Below, in pieces: positions 35,081-46,188 of a stretch of DNA of 64,000 nt. The position numbers and the translations under genes were made by a program. Each line of letters begins with the position of its first letter. The first letter of the stretch is position 1. Below the pieces are notes generated by a model that was not told where the DNA came from, did not search any database, and saw only the letters and a program-made list of their open reading frames with translations. Where the stretch lies: the NCBI GenBank assembly GCA_964016985.1, contig OZ024827.1:22523275-22587274 (forward strand), in the 5' to 3' direction. Origin of the DNA: Anodontia alba. Taxonomy: Eukaryota > Mollusca > Bivalvia > Lucinida > Lucinidae.

Positions 35081-35571
35081 TTACACCGGCTAAAACTTGA
35101 TACTGACGAAGAGACAAACCATTTAACAGAGCTGAGCTACAACAAATGTACCCGCTTAAATTACTTGGGGTATTTGGGACATTTGAATGATTTTCTCGCC
35201 GACACTAAGCATTCGGTCCCCCTGGTGTTAGCCTCTTTTGATTGACAAATGATGTCAATGTTCCACTTTTCATTTTTGATCATGCATATGGCGATAAAAT
35301 AATACAGATATCAAGATCTTTAACTTCAGTTCCGCAAAAAACATAGCGTTGTTTCGTAAAACATATGTTGTAATGTACAGTACAAAATATTCAAACAATA
35401 CAGATTACCACATAATGTTGTCTTTTATATAATTACGAGAATATCTATAACGAAATAAAATTAAAATGAAATAATGAACACGTGAAAACATTGTTTTTAT
35501 CTAACTTTTATGGAAAACAGTATATAGTTATAAATCAATATTTTTTGCATTTTAATGACAAAAATATTGCC

Positions 35572-35875
35572 ACGAGAAAAAAATATATGGGGTGGGGGGG
35601 GGGGGGGGCGGGGGGTTGAAGTTGAATTCGTGAATTCGTGAAGCTGAATTCCGTGAATTCGTGAAGCTGAATTCCGTGAATTCGTGAAGTTGAATTCGTG
35701 AATTCATGAAGTTGAATTCGTGAAGTTGAATCCGTGAAGTTGAATTCGTGAATTCGTGAAGTCGAATTCGTGAATTCGTGAAGCTGAAATCGCGAATTCG
35801 TGAAATTGAAATCGTGAATTCGTGAAGTTGAAACCTTGAATTAATGAAGTTGAAATGTCACTGCCGGTCTTTCAT
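35572..35875. repeat. right inverted repeat of the foldback element
   Basis: Mirror of the left repeat: AAATATATGGGGTGGGG, a G run (35592-35614), then GTTGAATTCGTGAATTCGTG words, ending TTAATGAAGTTGAAATGTCA and CTGCCGGTCTTTCAT. Word order differs from the left side, so the two minisatellites have evolved separately or by unequal exchange. Confidence 0.87.
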
Positions 35876-36000
35876 ACTATGGTGTAATGGTTTACTACAA
35901 TGTATTGTCATTCGGAAACCGATGATTACCGAAGTGAGTTCACGGAATATGCAAATGTCTCAGTTAAATGTTGACGTACTAGTACGGTTAGCCTCGTTCG

Positions 36001-36408
36001 CCAGGCGACTATTAAAAAATTTACTAAGCAGTCTATTGTTAGTAGCGAAATTCCCACGGCTGACGTAAAGCGTTCTATATTTAACTCAGTATTAACGGCC
36101 TTGAAAATAAGCAGATGCTTGTTGACAGATATTTATACAAATAAAACACAGCGGAATACTGCTGTCAGATTAACAGAATCTACAAAAAATATTTTAGATC
36201 TACTTTTAGATCTACTTTCTATTTCGGTCTTGCTTAACATGCATAAAGATGCTATGTACGTAATTACTTATTCGAATTCATATTTGTTCTAGAGTTTAAC
36301 TACATGCATTTAAGAGGTCACAGAAAAAAAGCTGTATCATTGTGCTAAAGATTCATATTCCCTTATATAATTCACAATTTATTTATCAATTAATGCAGTA
36401 TGTATGTA
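36001..36408. other. unassigned
   Basis: AT-rich, no frame of note and no repeat recognised. Confidence 0.5.
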
Positions 36409-36814
36409 CAGGGACGATAGCGTTTTTCTTGTCCGTTTACGCGTTTTGGGTGCGTTTTGAAATCGTTGTATAACGTTTGCGTTTCGACAACGTTTCTAGC
36501 GTTTCATATCGTTTCGGCCATTCAAATTACAGAGCAAAGCGTTTCATGCAAACGCTAAATTTGCACATGCGCACTGAAGAGCTACAAACGTTTATCGAAA
36601 CGCTTTTCACCGTTCCGGCCAATCATCTGGCCTTATCGGAACGCTGTTTTCCGTTTCGGCCAATCATATGACCGTTTGGCACCGTTTGTATGTATAGACC
36701 AATCGAATAATAAATACCTGTTGGACCGTATTAAATCATGTCTTTCAACTAAAGTAATATGAGTTTACGTATAAAAATTGTATTTATTTTATTGTATTTT
36801 CTTTCTCTGTTTTT

Positions 36815-37360
36815 TTTTTTTTTCCATAAAATAATTATAATAGAGATAATTTCGTATTTTCAAAAGAATTAACGTGATTGATTATTATATTTTGTGAAGC
36901 CTAATATTTCACACTACAATCATGATAATCATTTTCTTTTGACAATTAAATGTTTTAGCGCATAGTGCTCGGTATCAAATTTTAAGCAGATGACATTTTG
37001 AAGTTGTTGTTTTTTCTCTCTCATTTATTGAATCATATTAAAACCACATTTTTTTTTTTTACAAATAGATAATATTTATCAACGTTCTTCTTTTTTTTCT
37101 TTTCTTTTTTTTTTTTTTTTTTTTTTGTTTTGTTTTTTTTTGTTTTGTCATTTTCTGTATTTTTTTTTTTTTTACTTTTTTGCTAAAACATATTTTATTG
37201 TTTTATTGAGATAATTTTCTATTTTCAAAAGAATTATTATATTTTGTGAAGCCCAATATTATTTTCACACCACAATCAACTTGTTTTGACAGATAAATGT
37301 TTTAAGGCTTAAAAGTACACTTTATAAAATTTTCAGCAGATGACATTTTGAAGTATTGTT
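36815..37360. repeat. direct duplication of about 200 bp
   Basis: 36838-37010 and 37205-37355 share GAGATAATTTnnTATTTTCA, AAAGAATT, ATTATATTTTGTGAAGCC, ACAATTAAATGTTTTA-like and CAGATGACATTTTGAAGT in the same order. The stretch between (37070-37185) is T-rich. The second copy runs into the GCAGACGAC hairpin family (37330-37540). Confidence 0.65.
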
Positions 37361-37540
37361 TCTTCTGTTACCTTGAAAAAGGTGTCGGCATTTCGTACAT
37401 ATTATCTCCACAGGATATGACTTCCTGTGCAAATTGTCTTCAGTCGAGATCAGTAATTTGCGTGAAATGTCAAAACTTGTTTTTTGGGAGAAAATAAGAA
37501 AACAGTTCATGAATTGATCATCTGCTGAGTTAGCCCAGAG
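37330..37540. mobile_element. GCAGACGACAT / GCAAATTGTCT hairpin MITE
   Basis: TTCAGCAGATGACATTTTGA ... ACTTCCTGTGCAAATTGTCT and AATTTGCGTGAAATGTCAAA ... TTGATCATCTGCTGAGTT form inverted arms. Less complete than 52359-52568. Confidence 0.65.
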
Positions 37541-37930
37541 AGTGATAAAGGGTCAACTGGACAACGAATCGTTGACATACTGCATTTTGTTGGCGATATG
37601 TGTAGATTCAGAAGATCAGAATGCGCGGAAATGCCGGTTTATCTTGGTCTAAGGTGGTCTCAAATACCATAATCGTTTCTCATTTCTTTTCGAAGGGGCT
37701 CAAATATATATTCAACCAGATCACCTTCGCAGCGTGATCAAGATAAAAAAAATTTCGTTCTGCACCAAACTGAACTACGTCAAACCTGTGTATTTCTATT
37801 ATTGTTTTGAGTAATATTTTTTTTAAATGAAATGTGCACTGACGTTTAGACAAATAGTGCTGGAACAGATGACCTGCATTACTGAAATATATTGCTAGAA
37901 TTAAGTATCATCAATATTAATCCTTTCATT

Positions 37931-38250
37931 AGATCTTTACCAGGGGGTGGTCGGGTGGTGCGAAGGTGCTGTGTATCTTACATCACCGGGGCGTCCAACT
38001 GATATCGGCTTACAGTTGGGCAAGGCCTGCGATCCTTGTAGTGGGTAAGGGTAGAGGGGGAATGTTTTTATTTCTTCTGTTTCTTCACTTTCATTCCTGT
38101 TCCTCTTTCTTCCCTGTCCCTCTCTTTCATCTCCTCTACTCTCTCTTCTATCTCTTTTCTCCCTTTTTCTGGGAGACGACACAAAATGACTCTCAAGGGT
38201 TGACGTGTCGTTAAACTCCAACACAATCAATCAATCAAGATCTTTACCAA
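37931..38250 (+). mobile_element. SINE insertion with 12-bp target duplication (second copy)
   Basis: Body 37943-38238, flanked by AGATCTTTACCA at 37931-37942 and 38239-38250. Same sequence as 6530-6826 in opposite orientation, with few differences by eye. The tail AACACAATCAATCAATCA at the right end sets the sense as plus. The CT-rich middle gives long open frames on both strands that are not genes. Confidence 0.9.
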
Positions 38251-38990
38251 GTGAAAATCTCCCTCTGAGCATATGTATTATTCATATCAGAGTGCGTGAC
38301 GCAGTCTAGTGCATAATGGTGTCCACTCAGTTCACTGATTAGGTATTAATAGTATAAAATACTGTGATACATGAATTGCACAGTATCCAAATACACAGAC
38401 TGATCAGATTTATAAAATGTAAAAAGGTTCATTTTTACTTGTTTGGACCATTATTTTTCAAATACGATGCACTGTGCACATCGGAACAATTATGTGGTCA
38501 GTCGGCGAATAACTTGCTGGAGGGCTTTCGTGAAAGTGTATATTTCCACTATGAAAACATTTTTGGTATGATAATGCAAATCTGTTAACTCTTTAGCACA
38601 CTATATTTAGCAATATTTAAATATTAGAAGACGACGTGCTGGATTTACAGATCCACCAAATGCAACAAATATGTGGACGAATAGAAATTACCCAGATCAG
38701 AATGCGCAGATGCACATTCTAATCTAGAATTTTGCATACTGCAAGATATACTTAAATGTTAGAAGACGATGCACTGGAGTAACAGCAGATCATATCGAAT
38801 AAATAAAAAACAAAAACAAAAACAACAAAAAAAAAAAAAAAAAAACAAAAAAAAAACAATGTACAGACGAACTGCAACGAATCAGATCAAAATGCACGGA
38901 GTTTGCATACTGCAAGCTATACTTAAATATTAGACTAATTTAGAATTTCGTATTTAAAGCACGCTGTATTTAACCCATTATAGTCCGGAA
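38251..38990. other. no gene; short recurrent phrases
   Basis: The phrases CCAGATCAGAATGCGC (38691) and CAGATCAAAATGCACG (38884), with TTAGAAGACGAtGnnCT (38620, 38758 and 39189), suggest a loose tandem arrangement of about 130-400 bp units. An A-rich tract lies at 38800-38860. Confidence 0.45.
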
Positions 38991-39008
38991 ACCCTTAAAA
39001 CGGTAATA

Positions 39009-39076
39009 GGCAAACAGTGGAGACCCAGATCAGACGCCGCAGAACGCGGCGTCTGATCAGGGTCTCCACTGTTGGC
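39009..39076. repeat. hairpin of the AAACAGTGTAGACCC family, well preserved
   Basis: GGCAAACAGTGGAGACCCAG, ATCAGACGCCGCAGAACGCG, GCGTCTGATCAGGGTCTCC, ACTGTTGGC: nearly perfect palindrome. Confidence 0.85.
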
Positions 39077-39465
39077 AATTAGTTCAACCATGTGTTTCTC
39101 TGAATAATTAAATAATATAGCCTGGCATACCTAAAATCGAGATTAGAATCTTCCAATATATAGTGTGGGTGAGTTCATTCAGTCTACAATAAGTTAAATG
39201 TTAGAAGATGATGTGCCAAACTATTGGCAAATCGTATCGAATAAGACATTGTACAGACGAGCAGAAATGAACCAGATCAGAATGCGCGGATGCCCTTTAT
39301 TTATCATATAGTGGCCCAACATCCAGCATAAAATATCTCGGGATATGGATGATCTACTTAAAATGTGTTAAATCAGTTTATACTAACACGCTTGTGCATT
39401 ATCACATCGTACATGCGCAGGAACCATGGTATAACTAATGCCCCGTACCTGTATTTATTTGTAGG

Positions 39466-39466
<1 letters not shown>

Positions 39467-39511
<45 letters not shown>
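39467..39511. repeat. (CA)n microsatellite
   Basis: Pure CA run. Confidence 0.97.
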
Positions 39512-39512
<1 letters not shown>

Positions 39513-40455
39513 CAAATGCGTCCCAAATCTTTTAATATGTTGTTAACTTCTTTCAATCTTTGTTTATTCCAGTGACTCACATGGCATCAAAGTTATTTTT
39601 CATTTTTTACAGTGAAAATTTAAAACTGAACAAAAGAATTTAAAATCACCATAGGAATATTTGAGCTTTGCTTTGATTTTTTTTTTCTGTGGACTGCAAA
39701 GCTTTTCAGCTATGGATTTCACCGGCCAGTAGATTTAGGATATTCTGAAATGAAATGAATGACAGGTATTATCAAATGATTGGCACGTCTTATCAGGTGA
39801 ATGACATGTCATATCAGATACTATAATAGGACTTCACAGGATTATATAAAAAATAAAATAAAATAAAAAAAAATAAAAAAAAAAATAAATAAAAAAAATA
39901 AAAAAATAAAAAATAGAACACTGAAAATATTAAGAAGTAAGTATATTTTTTAACACATTTGGAATGTCAGAATGCAATGCAAAATAATCCTTTTCAGTCA
40001 AGTTGTTTCAACGCTTAGCACTCTGTGTAATATTTTCAGCAGACGACATTTTAAACTATCACAAATTTTCGTTTGAAAAATGCTAATAAATGAGATATTG
40101 AAGAAACCATTTAGGACACATATGTGTAAAAGACAACATCTATGTAGATATAAAAAGTTTTAAAATGGGCTAAATAAAACAAATGCTACTGAAGGTAATG
40201 TTACAAACGAAATTATTCAGATATGTTGTAGTCCAAAACAAATGAATACCTGCTTATCATATTGTATTGTTATTATTATTTTTATTATTATTTACATGAA
40301 TGACAATGAAAGCTTAAAGTCAATCATATTTATAGCTGAAACCTGTGCGATCCACACAGAGTGAAAATATATTCCTTAGCCACTGTCAACTTGATTTATG
40401 CATCAAAATCTCAATACGTGTTTGATTATTGATAAGAAAGAAAGAAAGAAAGAAA

Positions 40456-40486
<31 letters not shown>

Positions 40487-41050
40487 AAGAATATCTTTGG
40501 ATATTATATAAAGATATTATATAAATTCAGAATTAATTTTTTTCTGGAAATTAATAAATTAAAATTGATTTTTTTTTTCACAAAAAGGTGCTTTGAAATT
40601 TCGTCCCAAATTAAAGAAATTAACAAAGATACACTTATGAAATTTCTATCCAAATATAAATGAAGAATAAAATGACTTCCATTATGTCTGGTGTTGTCTA
40701 AATTACAAATAAACAAGCAATAAAGCCGTTAATACTTCATGTGTTTTTTCTCATCCAATCAGAAATAAGCCGAAAAAGACTTGGCGGTGCACCTGCATGT
40801 CATTAAATTTCCAATAAACAGTACATGGAATGAGCATTTCCTGTATCACATCCTCCTTAAGCAATACATAGGCTAGCTAATATTATGTTACATTTGAAAG
40901 ATCAAAAGATTAAATTTAGAACAAAAGGAAATTGTATAATAAAGAAATAAAAAATGTAAATGAAATTGGAAAATATCATGATATTATACACATTAATTAC
41001 TCCAGATTCATGTAGCATAGAGTATTTGATGATAATTAATATGAGCTTCA
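39512..41050. other. simple-sequence tracts, no gene
   Basis: A-rich tract with T interruptions at 39849-39918, (AAAG)n at 40435-40489, the rest AT-rich. A GCAGACGACATTTTAAA fragment is at 40038. No supported coding frame. Confidence 0.6.
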
Positions 41051-41519
41051 TTTCTCCACTAAAATAATTTTGTTATGGATATTTATTAGAATTGTCTCAC
41101 TGAGGCAAAATATTACGAAAACGCAATCTTGAAAGGGGAACTCCCATATACGGTAACATAGTGAACGTTACATCAGCAAAACCGTGACTTGAATAGTTAT
41201 TATAATTAAGTGAAACTAAAAAAAAAAAAAAAAAAAAGATCTTAAATAACTTGAGTCCGCGGGGTTTTGATTGACTAAAGATGCAAACGATGAAACGTTT
41301 GCAACCAGACAGGGTTTCCATGACAGCGTTTTCCGAAAGCTAATTTGATTGGCTAATATTCGAAACGCTTGAAACGTTTCAGAAACGATGATCTGATTGG
41401 CTAAAACCGCAAACGATCGTTTAAGCGTGATCCAAACGCTGCGTTTCCAAATCGTTAATAAGCGTTTCGCATGCGTGTCCGTGGTAAAGAAAAACGCTAT
41501 CGCCACTGTATCTAAACAT

Positions 41520-42520
41520 TTCTGTAAAACATGACTTGATGAGCAACATAAGTCAATTATATCTGTTTGTTTATTTTATTTTATATGTTACTGATTTCAC
41601 TCGAGTCCTGTCTGCAGTGCGGAATATTTATAAATGAGGTATTTTCTCTGTAGTATTTACCCTCCTGTATTGTAAGGATACTGATGTACCGGTGACCAGT
41701 TTACCAGACAGAAAAGTGTCTGATAAATCGGAAACCAACGCTTGACGCTGCTATCAAGCTGCGCAAGGAACTGGACTACTAGTACGGTAAAATTAAACTG
41801 AGACAATTAGTTTCCGCCAACGTCTTCGTAGGTTCCCGGTATTAACTATGATCGAATTTTATGTTAAGCAGAAGAGGGTATCGACGAGGTTTATTGATTG
41901 CCCATTAATGACTTAATTTTTAATGACAGATTCGTCTGTCATTCCTGGCCTCGGACCACAATTATTTTTCCATTACCTTTCGTACAAAGACCTCTTGGGG
42001 AAAAAATGCTGACAACTTTGCAATCGATGCATACTTTCTTCTGCTTATGTCATCATTTCTTACCTTCAAATGTATCCACTTTACACATGACCATGACCAG
42101 CTCCTTTTCCTGCTGTCGTCTGTCAAAGTAAACACCTGTCAGTTCATACCAGTTACGGCCCATGTAGGCTCACTTCTTAGGGGTGTGCTTAGGTTCACCT
42201 GTTTTCCTGAAATCAAAAGGAAACAAAACAAACTCTTAATTTTCAAAACACCTACATGTTGATCTATCAAAAGAATCACAGTGAAGTAGTCTGCTCAGTC
42301 ACTCTGGCATAAGACACAGCATCCAAGTGAGGGACTATTTGTGCGACTATATTTCCTTATTTTGGACAACGAATCAGGGGAGGTAATTGTGGACTGGTTC
42401 CTCCTTGCTGGCACACGCGTTTTAAAGCTGCATCCGGCTTTCACTACCACTGAAATATGTGTCCGCTCAAAATGTAGTCCGATTTATATGAATAAAGCTA
42501 TAAATATCTTAATAGCGCCG
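41520..42520. other. no gene recognised
   Basis: Non-repetitive by eye, somewhat less AT-rich. Plus-strand frames at 41898-42131 and 42341-42532 show no known motif. Confidence 0.4.
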
Positions 42521-42524
42521 TGCA

Positions 42525-42690
42525 ATTTTTAAAGCAGACGACATTCAGATTTCTCCCTTATTTTGCAGAGAAAACCAGACTAAGCATTTCACATGAATTA
42601 TTTGTCAGCGGATGAATCGCATAAATTTCTCTGATAAAATAAGAGAAAAAAAATGAAATTGACATCTGCTACAGTCGTAGTATGCAGTTT
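42525..42690. repeat. GCAGACGACAT hairpin fragment
   Basis: AAAGCAGACGACATTCAGAT, TTTTGCAGAGAAAACC, GCATTTCACATGAATTATTT then ATAAAATAAGAGAAAAA and GACATCTGCT. Degenerate arms of the 52359-52568 type. Confidence 0.5.
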
Positions 42691-43014
42691 AAGGGTTAAC
42701 ATATCAACATATTTGTGTATCAATACGCCTGCGCTGGACTAAAGACGAGGCGCGAGAAACTAGACCGTAAGCTACTGTTATTAGCAATATAAACACTGTC
42801 TAATCAGCTACATGTATTACTGTCCAAATTTAATATAGCTTCTGAAGATTTTTTATGCTTGATAATAAAAGAAAAAAAAGCTGTGCTCATAATCATGCTC
42901 CATAGTGTTTTCTTCGAGATTTGGTCAGTGCGATAGATAAGTTGTAAGGTTGATCTGCGCAATTTGTTGTTAGCTATTAATAAAACAGGCGCCACCTCAT
43001 GACCCGCGTGTCAA

Positions 43015-43140
43015 AAATTAACCTGGACAAATTCAGCAGATATTTTTACCGTAAAACATAATCAGACATTTCATGCAAATTGTCTCAAAAGAGGAATCAA
43101 TTTGCATGAAATGTCAAATGCTGTCTCCTTGGGAAAAAAA
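43015..43140. mobile_element. hairpin with octamer-like ATTTGCAT arms
   Basis: AATTCAGCAGATATTTTTAC ... GACATTTCATGCAAATTGTC, TCAAAAGAGG, then AATTTGCATGAAATGTCAAA. The inner 20-bp arms pair almost perfectly around a loop of about 20 bp. Confidence 0.65.
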
Positions 43141-43984
43141 AAATCAAAATATGGTATGATGAAACTTTTTACAGAGCATTTGCCCATTTGTTTGACGTGT
43201 GTAAAAAAATTCAATACTGTCGGATTAAAGGGACAGGACTTAAGTCAAACATTACAAGATGTTTTTCGCGCTGTTGTTAATTTGCTTAACATTAAAATAT
43301 TTTAGCTGCGGCATTTTAATAAAAAGGATGCTTGGGTTTAAAGTGTAACTATTTGTCAGAAAAAAGGAAAGAGTTGAAAATCTATATTGCTATCTGCAGC
43401 GCAACGTTAACTGCTTACTTCGGTTATTTCATTTTATTGAATGCTTGATTGTGAAAGTGAAAGTAGACAACAAGTTGGCTTCTTTAAAAAGAACCCAACA
43501 AAAGGCCCGCATCTTGTTTTAAATTTGCAGGTTTGCACAGCAAATTTAATGACGTCATTTGCAACCAATTTTTAAGTACATGTATTAAGTTATTGAAGAA
43601 AATTTATCACAATTTCAGCTCTAAATTGCATGTGATAACTGGCTTTTTGCAACATTTTGAGATAAAATATTTCTTTTGAAGCTTCAAAACATCAAGTAGA
43701 ACTTCATAGCACTACATTTGTATATAGCACTATATAACAAATTTGAAAGCTTTTTATTGGACGGGTTTTCAAAAATCCGTGCTTTAAAAAAGCGAAGTCC
43801 GGGCAGGCGTCGTCCGGCAGGTTTATCTTTTGGTTAACCTTTCTGATAAACCCGTCCATAATGCCGTTAGGCGTTCTTCTTGTAAAGGTTTTATACAAAT
43901 TAAGATTTTTTTTTTTGATGACTTTCTCATAGAATCTGTCATTTCAGTGCCTTTGGCGCTTTGATTATTTACTGCTGATTTGTG
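43141..43984. other. no gene recognised
   Basis: AT-rich; frames of 60-70 codons show no motif. Confidence 0.45.
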
Positions 43985-44560
43985 ACCTAACATTTAGGTG
44001 ACTGCTGGTTTTTGTGATGTGGCATGTAACGATTTAGCTCAACAATTCAAACTATACTAATATTATTTTTTTTTACGAAAATAGCTTTGTCGGTTACTGA
44101 TTTGGGAGCTAAGGTACATTTAGTACCTCCTCCAGACTTTCATGATTGTTCATTGCAGTTAATCAAGCGAGACTATGCTATTATGGTTTACCATTACGAA
44201 AACACGCCTATCCAAATATATTGAACATTTTACAAACAAAAAAAATGAAAATTTTCAGATAAAAATATCTGATATTTTTCATATTTCTGCTCAAAACATA
44301 GATTGTGGGTACTTGTTAGAACCGCCTCGCCGAGGCGGTTCTAACGAGTACCCACAATCTATGTTTTGGGCAGAAATTAGAAAAATAATGTATACTCCTG
44401 TAAACCCCCGTTTTACTATGTAAAAGTGGGGTTTTAGGGGGGTCAAAATTATATAGGTATGTTTTTGTGATGCCTAAATGTATTGTCAATCGGAAATCAG
44501 TGATTGCCGAATTGAGTTCGCGGAATATGCTAATGTCTAAGTTAAATGTTGACGCACTAT
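43985..44560 (+). repeat. dispersed repeat, copy B, interrupted by a CATTACG-type MITE
   Basis: 43985-44191 and 44473-44560 match the flanks of the foldback element (31062-31269 and 35876-36000). Here the foldback site is unoccupied: CGAGACTATGCTATTATGGTTTAC has one copy of ACTATGnT. A CATTACG-type MITE sits 12 bp further on. Confidence 0.82.
44192..44472 (+). mobile_element. CATTACG-type MITE, copy 4
   Basis: CATTACGAAAACACGCCTAT to GGTATGTTTTTGTGATG, intact central hairpin (TTAGAACCGCCTCGCCGAGG ...) and right stem. Confidence 0.88.
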
Positions 44561-44789
44561 ACTTATTTGTTTGTCTGTTTATTTTGCGTGAACCCAGTTC
44601 CAGTCTGCACTATTCTATTGGAGGATTCGGGTTGTGTCTAACCGTTTATTGCTAAGATTTCTAGTTTCACAAGTAGTGGACTGAAACACACGTGCAAGAA
44701 AGAGTTCATGTATGTTTCGTTGAAGTTATAGTATTCTTCCATTTTACGGCCCTTTCAAGAATATTTCACTATTATCGAGCCGATCGTTC

Positions 44790-44945
44790 ATCAAAGGTGG
44801 GTGAAATCCGGAGAACCCGAGGAAAATCACCTGATCATCCGTAAGCAGAACGGCTTTCCCACATATGACCCGAGCGAGGCTCGAACCACAGCGGTGAGAA
44901 ACCTAATGGAGTCAACTCTCCTATCCACTAGGCTACGTGGGCCCG
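44790..44945 (-). mobile_element. tRNA-derived SINE
   Basis: On the minus strand: GTAGCCTAGTGGATAGGAGA (A box), GTGGTTCGAGCCTCGC (B box), then AAGCCGTTCTGCTTACGGAT and TTTTCCTCGGGTTCTCCGGA, TTTCACCCACC. The last phrase resembles the (GGGTACTCCGGTTTCC) central region seen in several metazoan SINE families. The B box is a good match to the tRNA T-loop consensus. The (TA)n tract next to the head is adjacent by chance or by insertion preference. Confidence 0.75.
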
Positions 44946-44958
44946 CCCTAGTATTCTT

Positions 44959-45175
<217 letters not shown>

Positions 45176-45389
45176 AGATTTGAAGTAGGCTGTTGAAATA
45201 TCTACACCTGAATGTCATGACTAACAGAATCGAACTTAGTTTATGCTCAAAAAGTGATAATTTCTGCAGAAATATAAAGATCCGTTCTATAAGGAAAAGT
45301 CGGTGGTCATTTTCCTGAATAACTTTCATCAGGGTCATGTTTCATAAACTTATATCCAAAGATATTTCGCGAAAATTTATTTTTGAAAA

Positions 45390-45615
45390 CATTACAAAAA
45401 CATGCCTATTCAAATATTTAGAAAATTTCACCTCCAAAAACTGAAAATTTTCAGATAAAAAAACTCATAAATTTTTCATATTTCTGCTCCAAACATAACT
45501 ATGTTTTGAGCAGATATAAGAAAAATAATGTATACCCCTGTAAACCCCAGTTTTTTTTTCTATATAAAAGTGGGGTTAAAGGGGGTCAAAATTATATAGG
45601 CGTGTTTTCGTGATG
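45390..45615 (+). mobile_element. CATTACG-type MITE, copy 5, central hairpin lost
   Basis: Both ends present (CATTACAAAAACATGCCTAT; AGGCGTGTTTTCGTGATG). The centre reads TTCTGCTCCAAACATAACTA, TGTTTTGAGCAG: the whole GCCTCG hairpin (about 60 bp) is missing and only its base remains. Confidence 0.85.
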
Positions 45616-45639
45616 GATAAAACATCGATTTTTATTTAT

Positions 45640-46130
45640 TTATCTATCTATTTATTTATTACTAGTATGTACCAGTTATAGAGTCATGCCTGAACCGTTA
45701 GCCTTGAGAGGTGGTATTGGCGGGTGGAGGGGTGGGTGGGTAATTGTGGTACGGGTGTGCGAGCCAGTATTTCGAAGCCTGCCCCATTCATATGCCTGGC
45801 TTTTGAAAAAACGGACCCATTCATATACTAGGTCGTCTGAATGTTGACCCAATTATTTACTGTCCTTTGATTTTTTATACGCATTAATTGCTGGCAGTTA
45901 GACAAATATTGCAGTTAATTCATTGAATACCAAGAGAACAAGCAGCTCGAAAAATCTCTGAGCGAAAAATATGTGCATATACCGGGATGTCAGAAAAGTG
46001 GGCCTTTCATATACCAATCAAGAAAAATCGGCCAGTCATATACTTTTTGTTGTAAAAAGGGGGCTAATCAATCAAACACTTGACAGTGCTGAAAAAGGGG
46101 ACCTTTTTGCACGCACATCCACAGCCATAT
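45640..46130. other. unassigned; repeated CCAnTCATATACC phrase
   Basis: CCCATTCATATGCCTGGCTT, CCCATTCATATACTAGGTC, GGCCTTTCATATACCAATCA, GGCCAGTCATATAC recur at irregular spacing (45785, 45827, 46001, 46031). Probably an internally repetitive element; nothing else recognised. Confidence 0.45.
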
Positions 46131-46138
46131 CCCCCCCC

Positions 46139-46188
<50 letters not shown>

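Larger units (their letters stand above)
31270..35875. mobile_element. foldback (TU-like) element, 4.6 kb, 8-bp target duplication
   Basis: Ends are inverted: left ACGAAAGACCGGTAGTGACA then TTTAAACTTCATTAATTCA; right complement ATGAAAGACCGGCAGTGACA then TTTCAACTTCATTAATTCA. ACTATGGT flanks both sides (31262-31269, 35876-35883). Each inverted repeat is about 300-320 bp and consists of the unique tip, a minisatellite and a C/G run followed by CCCCATATATTTTTT. The interior has tandem repeats (32730-35080), a hairpin MITE (32156) and AT-rich spacers, but no transposase. Long inverted repeats built from short tandem repeats plus 8-bp duplications match the sea urchin TU and Drosophila FB design; homology to those is not claimed. 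Confidence 0.88.
31062..36000 (+). repeat. dispersed repeat, copy A, interrupted by the foldback element
   Basis: The flanks 31062-31269 (ACATTTAGGCGACTGCTGAC ... GTTCATTGCAGTTAATCAAG, CGAGACTATGG) and 35876-36000 (ACTATGGTGTAATGGTTTAC ... GGAATATGCAAATGTCTCAG) match, in the same order, the continuous stretch at 43985-44560. Nature of the repeat unknown. Confidence 0.82.
36409..41508. mobile_element. 5.1-kb element with CGTTT-rich inverted ends and TA flanks
   Basis: Left CAGGGACGATAGCGTTTTTC and right complement CAGTGGCGATAGCGTTTTTC agree in 17 of 20 positions; TA lies outside both (36407-36408, 41509-41510). Beyond the first 25 bp both ends (to about 36700 and from about 41260) are packed with CGTTT/AAACG words and CCAAT boxes (GGCCAATCAT, GATTGGCTAA) but do not align base for base. 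The interior has a SINE, A- and T-rich tracts and microsatellites, and no transposase. CAGTG ends with TA fit pogo/Tigger-like elements. It is possible that the two ends belong to two different copies. Confidence 0.55.

Noticed and set aside
35960..41820. Inverted similarity around GTCTCAGTTnAA..ACGTACTAGTA (35960-35992 versus 41785-41815)
   Set aside because: Only about 30 bp agree and the flanks do not, so I do not call it an inverted repeat.
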